Positions 7,390-11,187 of a stretch of DNA of 11,187 nucleotides are shown piece by piece (position 1 is the first letter of the stretch; every line of letters begins with the position of its first letter). Under the pieces are notes generated by a model, which searched no databases, had not been told where the DNA came from, and saw nothing but the letters and a program-made list of their open reading frames with translations. Source of the stretch: JACDDK01 sp038198445 (GTDB taxonomy: Bacteria > Actinomycetota > Rubrobacteria > Rubrobacterales > Rubrobacteraceae); the NCBI GenBank assembly GCA_038198445.1, contig JBBPZZ010000192.1, positions 1 to 11,187 on the forward strand, written 5' to 3'. The position numbers were made by a program, and so were the translations under genes.

Positions 7390-7416
7390 GAATTTCTTAC
7401 GCCGGCCGTGAAATTC
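7390..7416. repeat. 7-bp inverted repeat upstream of the membrane-protein gene
   Basis: GAATTTC (7390-7396) and GAAATTC (7410-7416) form a perfect palindrome around a 13-base GC-rich spacer. The site lies about 60-85 bp upstream of the ATG at 7331 in an intergenic region, where a dimeric regulator could bind. The AT-rich arms contrast with the GC-rich surroundings. No regulator can be named, and chance occurrence is possible. Confidence 0.4.
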
Positions 7417-7460
7417 CTGCCATCTATGCCAACGCCGCCGCTGAAGATAGCGCCGGGACT

Positions 7461-7501
7461 GCCGGTTTTAGTAAGGTGTTCTTGTTGGGCCGCTTTTAGT
7501 A
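7461..7501. repeat. Imperfect 13-bp direct repeat at the end of the sulfite oxidase-like gene
   Basis: GCCGGTTTTAGTA (7461-7473) and GCCGCTTTTAGTA (7489-7501) differ at one base and are 28 bp apart. The second copy covers the minus-strand stop codon of the sulfite oxidase-like gene. It may be the trace of a small local duplication. I see no function. Confidence 0.4.
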
Positions 7502-8572
7502 CACGGTGACGGATACGCGCTGGACGGTGTTGACACCGTAGCCGCCCTGGTTCCAGGTTTCTTCGCTTTCGACCGGCTGCGTGCGGCCGGTAACGTCCGT
7601 CGCCCGCACGCACAGTTCGTATTCGCCGGTCTCACGCGCGTCCCACTCGTGACTCCAGGAATACCAGGCGTAAGGCCCGGCCGGTTCCTCCAGCGCGGTA
7701 TCGTGCCATGTCTCTCCGCCGTTCGGGCTGAACTCGATCCTCTCCACGGTACCGAACCCGGACCACGCCCGGCCTTCCAACAGGACGCGCCCGGCGGGAA
7801 GGTGTCGCTTGCGGCTCAGGAAGTCCGGGATTCCCGGCGGCGCCATCAGGGCGTGGGGTCGCTTTCGGGTCACCGGAGTGCCAGGGTCGTCTTCGGATTG
7901 CCGGTAGTTGTACGCAACCGTCTGCTGTACTCCCTCGAATGGCTCGGAGAGGACCGTGATCTCCTTGAGCCACTTTACCGACGCCATGCCGTACCAGTCC
8001 GGGACGATTAGCCGCAGCGGAGAGCCGTGCTGTGGCGGCAGAGGCTGGCCGTTCATCTCGTACGCCAGAAAAACCTCTTCACGCAGGGCGTCTTCAAGCG
8101 ACAGGCTTCGCTCGTAATCGTGTTCGATGTCCTGGTCTATACCCCGGTCGTGGCCGGTAAAGAGCACCTCCACGGCTTCGTCCGTTACGCCGGCTTCCTC
8201 GAGGATCGGACGCAGCGGCGTGCCGGTCCACTCGGCGCATCCGACCGCCTCCTCGTACCACGGAGCCGAGATAGGGCGCGGCGAGAGATGAGCCCGTCCG
8301 TTGCCGCCGCATTCCATCATCACGGGCATCGTGACCTGCGGACGCGCCTTAACGTCGTCTAGCGACAACCGGAGCGGGCTGCGTACCTGTCCCGCGACGG
8401 TTAGCTCGTAGGATGCCGGGTCCATGAACGGGATGTCGAAGTGGATCAGCAGGTAGTGCATACCAACCGGCGTGATCGGATACCGAAGCCCTTCGAGCTG
8501 CATCCCTGGATTCCTGAGAGCGATGCTCACTTCTTCCCGCGAGAATTCCGGGCTCCTGGATATGCTTGCCAT
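7496..8572 (-). CDS. Sulfite oxidase-family molybdopterin oxidoreductase, apparently cytoplasmic
   Basis: A 358-residue enzyme with the two domains of the sulfite oxidase family. The molybdenum-cofactor domain (about 35-210) includes MMECGGNGR, in which Cys88 matches the cysteine that ligates molybdenum, and HGSPLRLIVPDWYG (182-195), followed by VKWLKEI. The Mo-co dimerisation domain (about 238-358) has RAWSGFG, VERIEFSPNGGETW and a C-terminal NQGGYGVNTVQRVSV typical of the family. Family members oxidise sulfite to sulfate or act on related substrates. There is no haem domain, Tat motif or signal peptide, so it is probably cytoplasmic, as in haem-free SO-type enzymes; the electron acceptor is unknown. 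The start has GGAGAGGAG just upstream of the ATG at 8572. A possible small gene ends 33 bp before the start. Confidence 0.93.
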   Translation of the reverse strand: MASISRSPEFSREEVSIALRNPGMQLEGLRYPITPVGMHYLLIHFDIPFMDPASYELTVAGQVRSPLRLSLDDVKARPQVTMPVMMECGGNGRAHLSPRPISAPWYEEAVGCAEWTGTPLRPILEEAGVTDEAVEVLFTGHDRGIDQDIEHDYERSLSLEDALREEVFLAYEMNGQPLPPQHGSPLRLIVPDWYGMASVKWLKEITVLSEPFEGVQQTVAYNYRQSEDDPGTPVTRKRPHALMAPPGIPDFLSRKRHLPAGRVLLEGRAWSGFGTVERIEFSPNGGETWHDTALEEPAGPYAWYSWSHEWDARETGEYELCVRATDVTGRTQPVESEETWNQGGYGVNTVQRVSVTVY

Positions 8573-8605
8573 GAGTGCTCCTCTCCTTCCGGCTTTGTCT
8601 GGTAA

Positions 8606-8746
8606 TTATCCTTCAAACTCCATCTTCGGGATAGATGCGCCCGTGCCAGTCTTCTGCTTGGCGGCCTGCCTTTCAGCTTCACATAGCACGGCGTAGACGT
8701 ACTCCGTGGCCGGAAGTACCTGCTCGCCCTCGGTCAAGAGGCGCAC
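8606..8746 (-). CDS. Possible small gene (46 residues) upstream of the sulfite oxidase-like gene
   Basis: A short reading frame starting at GTG (8746) and ending in TAA (8606), 33 bp before the sulfite oxidase-like start. The product is acidic to neutral and soluble-looking, with a segment rich in Glu, Ala and Gln (LCEAERQAAKQK) and ending KMEFEG. An AAGAGG site lies seven bases before the GTG. Third codon positions are clearly GC-biased, as in neighbouring real genes, and the spacing suits an operon. The frame is open upstream to about 8833 but has no earlier ATG, GTG or TTG there. The start and ribosome site lie in a perfect hairpin. I do not recognise the protein; coding status is only moderately supported. 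Confidence 0.42.
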   Translation of the reverse strand: MRLLTEGEQVLPATEYVYAVLCEAERQAAKQKTGTGASIPKMEFEG

Positions 8747-8761
8747 GGTTGCGCCTCTTGA
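8734..8761. promoter_or_regulatory. Perfect 12-bp hairpin/palindrome over the start of the small gene
   Basis: TCAAGAGGCGCA (8734-8745) and TGCGCCTCTTGA (8750-8761) are exact complements separated by four bases. On the minus strand the upstream arm holds the AAGAGG ribosome site, and the GTG start lies in the loop and downstream arm. In RNA this stem would hide both. As DNA it could be an operator between the divergent sulfite oxidase-like and sigma-factor units. There is no T tract, so a simple terminator is less likely. Confidence 0.6.
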
Positions 8762-8885
8762 TACACCTCTGGATCCATCCCACTCGGACCGCCTTTCCCT
8801 TTGCCGGTACGGACTGTGCGGGGGTCCGGTTTCTTACCCCTTTGCAGGTTCGGGCATGCGGATCGCACGGCATCGTTCCTACAGT

Positions 8886-8891
8886 TACAAT
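8886..8891 (+). promoter_or_regulatory. Probable -10 element (TACAAT) for the sigma-factor gene
   Basis: TACAAT ends 11 bases before the ATG at 8903, so transcription would begin about 3-6 bases before the start codon or at it. No ribosome site is present in the intervening AATTCTCAAGC. Both facts point to a leaderless mRNA, common in actinobacteria. No good -35 hexamer is found 16-18 bases upstream, so an alternative sigma factor or an activator may be involved. The remaining gap between 8762 and 8885 shows no other recognisable element. Confidence 0.45.
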
Positions 8892-8902
8892 AATTCTCAA
8901 GC

Positions 8903-9529
8903 ATGAAAGATCGAACAAACGAACAATGGCTGGCCGGGTTGCGCGGGGCCGGGCAGGATGAAGCGGTGTCCGACCTGCGAGTCGTGCTCTTGCGGGTGCT
9001 CAGGGCGGGCCTGGGCAGCCGTCGTAAGGGTATCTCAGATGCGGCCATCGAAGACTTCGCCCAGGAAGCGTTGATGAAGATACTGGATAACCTCGACTCA
9101 TTCCGGGGCGAGAGCCGCTTCACCACCTGGGCGCAGAAGATCGCCATGCGCGTGGCCTTCACGGCCCTCAGGCGCAGGCGCTGGCGCGACGTATCGCTAC
9201 AGGAGATACTCTCCCGCTACGAAGCGACCAACATGGAGACGCGTGAGATGTCCGATCCGGCGCCGCCCCCCGACGAGGCGGCGACCCGTCAGGTGATGCT
9301 AGAGAACGTATGGCGTATGATCTCCGAGGAGTTGACGGAGCGGCAACGCGAGGCGTTGGTGGCGGTAATGCTCAACGGGATGCCGCTCGAAGAAGCGGCC
9401 CGGCGCATGGACACCAACCGGAATGCTCTCTACAAGCTGCTGCACGACGCCCGCAAGAAGCTCAAGAAGCGGCTTATCAAGGAGGGCATCTCCTCACAGG
9501 ACGTACTGGCGGTGTTCGGTGATGGGTAA
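8903..9529 (+). CDS. ECF-type RNA polymerase sigma factor
   Basis: A 208-residue sigma-70 family factor with only regions 2 and 4, the ECF layout. Region 2 spans about 24-96 and includes IEDFAQEALMKILDNLDSFRG and TWAQKIAMRVAFTALRRRRW, which would bind core polymerase and the -10 element. A long linker (97-135) is rich in Pro, Asp and Glu. Region 4 (about 138-190) has LTERQREALVAVMLNGM, then EEAARRMDTNRNALYKLLHDARKKL, a helix-turn-helix for the -35 element. A short tail (191-208) follows. The ATG at 9555 of a zinc-finger anti-sigma gene lies 25 bp after the stop, and the pair is probably one operon. There is no ribosome site; a TACAAT box 11 bases before the ATG suggests a leaderless transcript. 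The target genes are unknown. Confidence 0.93.
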   Translation: MKDRTNEQWLAGLRGAGQDEAVSDLRVVLLRVLRAGLGSRRKGISDAAIEDFAQEALMKILDNLDSFRGESRFTTWAQKIAMRVAFTALRRRRWRDVSLQEILSRYEATNMETREMSDPAPPPDEAATRQVMLENVWRMISEELTERQREALVAVMLNGMPLEEAARRMDTNRNALYKLLHDARKKLKKRLIKEGISSQDVLAVFGDG

Positions 9530-9554
9530 GAAAGCGGGAGCATGGTGAGTCAGG

Positions 9555-9893
9555 ATGGTATGGCCGAAAGAAGAAGCTGCTGAGATGCTAGATCGCGATG
9601 AACTGAACAAGCTCATGCGAGCCCTGGCGGAGACCCGCGAGGACGAGATCGGCTGCGACGAGTGTCTGGAGCGCGTGGACCTTTTCGTAGAGATGAAGCT
9701 ATCGGGGCTGGACGCCACCGAAGCCATGCCTCTCGTACAGGAGCATCTCGACATATGCGGCGACTGCCGCGAAGAGTTCGAAGCGCTACTGGCCGCGCTC
9801 AGGACGGCGGAAGGCTCGCGGGTCGGCTGGCGGAGCGTCTTCGGGGCGACGAGCCGCCTCTGGCGCAGGATGCGAGGCGGCTCTAGCCGGTAG
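9555..9893 (+). CDS. Soluble zinc-finger anti-sigma factor
   Basis: A 112-residue protein with the anti-sigma zinc motif HLDICGDC (His64, Cys68, Cys71) and an upstream pair CDEC (Cys34, Cys37). In zinc-containing anti-sigma factors a Cys or His about 25 residues upstream completes the zinc site and redox or ligand changes can release the sigma factor. There is no transmembrane segment, so it should act in the cytoplasm. The basic, Trp- and Arg-rich tail (WRSVFGATSRLWRRMRGG) is unusual and could bind nucleic acid or membrane. The gene directly follows the sigma-factor gene, its likely partner. The start is uncertain: an in-frame stop just before ATG 9555 sets the upper limit, with a second in-frame ATG at 9585. 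Confidence 0.85.
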   Translation: MVWPKEEAAEMLDRDELNKLMRALAETREDEIGCDECLERVDLFVEMKLSGLDATEAMPLVQEHLDICGDCREEFEALLAALRTAEGSRVGWRSVFGATSRLWRRMRGGSSR

Positions 9894-9920
9894 CCTCTTA
9901 GCGAGTATCCTATTGAGGAG

Positions 9921-10196
9921 CTACGCCTCGGCGGTAGTCGGGTCTATGATAGCGCGTACCTCGGAGACCTTGTTGGCCGGGAAGCCGCCCTGTTCGGCGT
10001 GCTGGCGGACCATGTCCTCGTTCGGGGCGATGTAGGTGCAGTAGATCTTATCGTCCGTCACCTGGCTCTGGACCCACTGTATCCGTGGCCCCATGTCGTT
10101 GAGCACGCTGCATGAGGTCTGGGAGATGCCCTGCAACTCCTCCTGGGACAGATCCCCGGCCCCCGGTATCTCCCGCTCGATGACGTACTTCGGCAT
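9921..10196 (-). CDS. DUF4242 protein, probable nickel-binding
   Basis: A 91-residue cytoplasmic protein matching DUF4242: MPKYVIEREIPGAG at the start, then SCSVLNDMGPRIQWVQSQVTDDKIYCTYIAP in the middle (quoted in parts: SCSVL, IQWVQS, VTDDKIYCTYIAP), and GGFPANKVSEVRAIIDPT near the end. A Streptomyces coelicolor member (SCO4226) has been reported to bind nickel. Possible ligands here include Cys29, Cys53 and His66, but I cannot assign them. The ATG at 10196 has GGAAGGAG upstream. It lies 35 bp behind the nickel/cobalt permease gene on the same strand, supporting a role in nickel buffering or delivery after uptake. The same frame is open further upstream but there it is the shadow of the permease gene. 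Confidence 0.9.
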   Translation of the reverse strand: MPKYVIEREIPGAGDLSQEELQGISQTSCSVLNDMGPRIQWVQSQVTDDKIYCTYIAPNEDMVRQHAEQGGFPANKVSEVRAIIDPTTAEA

Positions 10197-10231
10197 TGTG
10201 TCTCTCCTTCCTTTGGGTTTACCAACTCTTA

Positions 10232-10990
10232 CTAGAACGGATAAGCGACTACTCCCACGGCCCCGAGCGCATACCAAACTCCGAACGCCATGCTCAGGAC
10301 GCCCAACACCGGCGCGACCCGCGCGAAGTTCCGGCCTAGCGGACCTCCCGCAATAGCGAGCCCGAAGACGGTCGAGAGCAACGCCATCGAAACCGCCGTC
10401 CCCGCCGCGAAGATGAACAACGCCACCGCCGCCTCGGTCTTGTCGGAGATTGTCGAGAGCAGGAGCAGCGTCAGCCCTCCCGAGCCGCCGATGCCGTGTA
10501 CGAGCCCGACGCCGTAGGACGAGATGGGCGTGCGTACCGGCACGGCGTGAGCGTGGGTGTGAGAGGGCTCGCGGGCGTGCGAGTGGACGTGACGGTGAGT
10601 GTCTCCGCCGCGGTGGGCGTGGACGTGGACATGATACAGGCCGCGACGCCAGCGCAGGAGCAGCCGGGCGGCGAGCAGCACGATAATGCAACCGATGGCT
10701 ACCTCGGCTATCTCGCCCACGACCTCGGGCAGGTAGCGTCCCAGAAGCACCAGCGGTAGTCCCACGAGCACGAGCGTCGTGCCGTGACCCAGACCCCATA
10801 GGAAGCCCATCAGCCCGACCTTTTTTATCTGATCCCGGCTCTCTTCCGAGGCGATGAGCGTCGTTACGGCCGCCAGATGGTCCGGGTCGCTCGCGTGCCG
10901 CAGGCCGAGCAGCAGGCTGATCACCAGTATGACCGCCAGGCTCGCCTGACCGTGCATGAGTCCCTCCAACCAACCGTCTATCGCGGACAT
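10232..10990 (-). CDS. NiCoT-type nickel/cobalt permease with histidine-rich loop
   Basis: A 252-residue membrane permease for nickel or cobalt. Residues 31-41 (RHASDPDHLAA) match the HX4DH signature of the NiCoT family, with His32, Asp37 and His38 as metal-contacting residues. LWGLGHGTT (64-72) and GLVHGIGGSGG (162-172) are further family motifs. About six helices flank a cytoplasmic or periplasmic loop (120-148) with 11 histidines in 29 residues, which may capture or store metal. The protein is shorter than classical eight-helix NixA/HoxN proteins and resembles short NiCoT-like forms. The start at 10990 has AGGAGG three bases before the ATG, a rather tight spacing; an in-frame ATG at residue 12 is an alternative. 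The next gene, 35 bp downstream, encodes a DUF4242 protein. Nickel is favoured over cobalt from that context. Confidence 0.9.
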   Translation of the reverse strand: MSAIDGWLEGLMHGQASLAVILVISLLLGLRHASDPDHLAAVTTLIASEESRDQIKKVGLMGFLWGLGHGTTLVLVGLPLVLLGRYLPEVVGEIAEVAIGCIIVLLAARLLLRWRRGLYHVHVHAHRGGDTHRHVHSHAREPSHTHAHAVPVRTPISSYGVGLVHGIGGSGGLTLLLLSTISDKTEAAVALFIFAAGTAVSMALLSTVFGLAIAGGPLGRNFARVAPVLGVLSMAFGVWYALGAVGVVAYPF

Positions 10991-11050
10991 ACGCCTCCTG
11001 CCTCTGGACCTTGCACGGCCTCCCAGACAACCCTCGCCGGGACGATCATC

Positions 11051-11187
11051 TTACTCTCCATCGGCCAGCGCCGCCCGCACGAACTCACGGTCGTGCTTCC
11101 AGGCGAAGTCCAGACTGTCCACCTCGTCCGCCGGGATCCAACGCAACTCCGCCACGTCGTCCGCCGGCTCCGGCTCTCCGTTGACGA
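11051..11187 (-). CDS. Nudix hydrolase, C-terminal fragment (cut by window end)
   Basis: Only the last 44 residues are inside the window; the gene continues beyond position 11187 on the minus strand. The visible sequence NGEPEPADDVAELRWIPADEV (shown to 20 residues in parts) followed by LDFAWKHDREFV resembles the end of Nudix hydrolases, where a GxPxPxDDxAEARWxPxDEL stretch follows the catalytic box. The Nudix box itself lies outside. It ends 60 bp before the nickel permease start and could be in the same transcription unit. Confidence 0.7.
   Translation of the reverse strand, partial: VNGEPEPADDVAELRWIPADEVDSLDFAWKHDREFVRAALADGE

Noticed and set aside
7452..7470. CCGG-based hairpin followed by TTTT as a plus-strand terminator
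   Set aside because: The stem is only four base pairs and no plus-strand gene ends there.
8734..9162. Minus-strand frame of 142 codons across the sigma-factor start
   Set aside because: It is antisense to the sigma-factor gene and shows no family features.
9894..9920. Bidirectional terminator between the anti-sigma and DUF4242 genes
   Set aside because: CCTC and GAGG can pair across the 27-bp gap, but the stem is four bases with mismatches beyond.
9921..11030. A single 369-residue protein ending in DUF4242
   Set aside because: Its first three quarters lie in the wrong frame of the permease gene. The DUF4242 part has its own ATG and strong ribosome site at 10196.

Overview
The window looks like chromosomal DNA from a high-GC actinobacterium, most likely Rubrobacter or a close relative. 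This is inferred from the GC-rich third codon positions mixed with regular use of ATA and AGG codons, the mixed ATG/GTG/TTG starts with strong purine-rich ribosome sites, and the gene families present. No database search was possible. I see no rRNA, tRNA, CRISPR array, insertion sequence, integrase or phage gene. It reads as ordinary chromosome made of short transcription units, with some metal- and redox-related genes in its right half.

Left part (1-3.0 kb, plus strand): a Tat-type lipoprotein sugar-binding protein of an ABC transporter with no permease downstream, an unrecognised four-helix membrane protein, and a membrane-anchored YkuE-like metallophosphoesterase that starts at TTG. Positions 3.1-4.3 kb (minus) hold a 384-residue protein I do not recognise, rich in conserved-looking His, Cys and Asp. 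It is divergent from an NAD(P)-binding SDR-type protein (4.4-5.1 kb, plus).

Middle part (5.2-7.3 kb): a COG4280-like membrane protein built from two repeats, each with an ExxE motif like those of metal-cation transporters, overlaps by three bases a 64-residue two-helix membrane protein. Facing them on the minus strand are an OsmC-family protein and, upstream of it, a four-helix membrane protein. An 11-bp inverted repeat lies between those two.

Right part (7.5-11.2 kb): a molybdenum-cofactor sulfite oxidase-family enzyme without a signal peptide lies on the minus strand. A possible 46-residue gene lies just upstream of it, with its start buried in a perfect 12-bp hairpin. Divergent from these is an ECF sigma factor with a probable leaderless mRNA, followed by a soluble zinc-finger anti-sigma factor. 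Then, on the minus strand, come a NiCoT-type nickel/cobalt permease with a histidine-rich loop and a DUF4242 protein, a family with a reported nickel-binding member; these two probably form a nickel-handling operon. The window ends in the C-terminus of a Nudix hydrolase.

I found no clear new multi-gene system. The best leads are the unknown His/Cys protein at 3130-4284, the ExxE permease with its overlapping partner, the hidden small gene with a hairpin at its start, and the permease-DUF4242 nickel pair.
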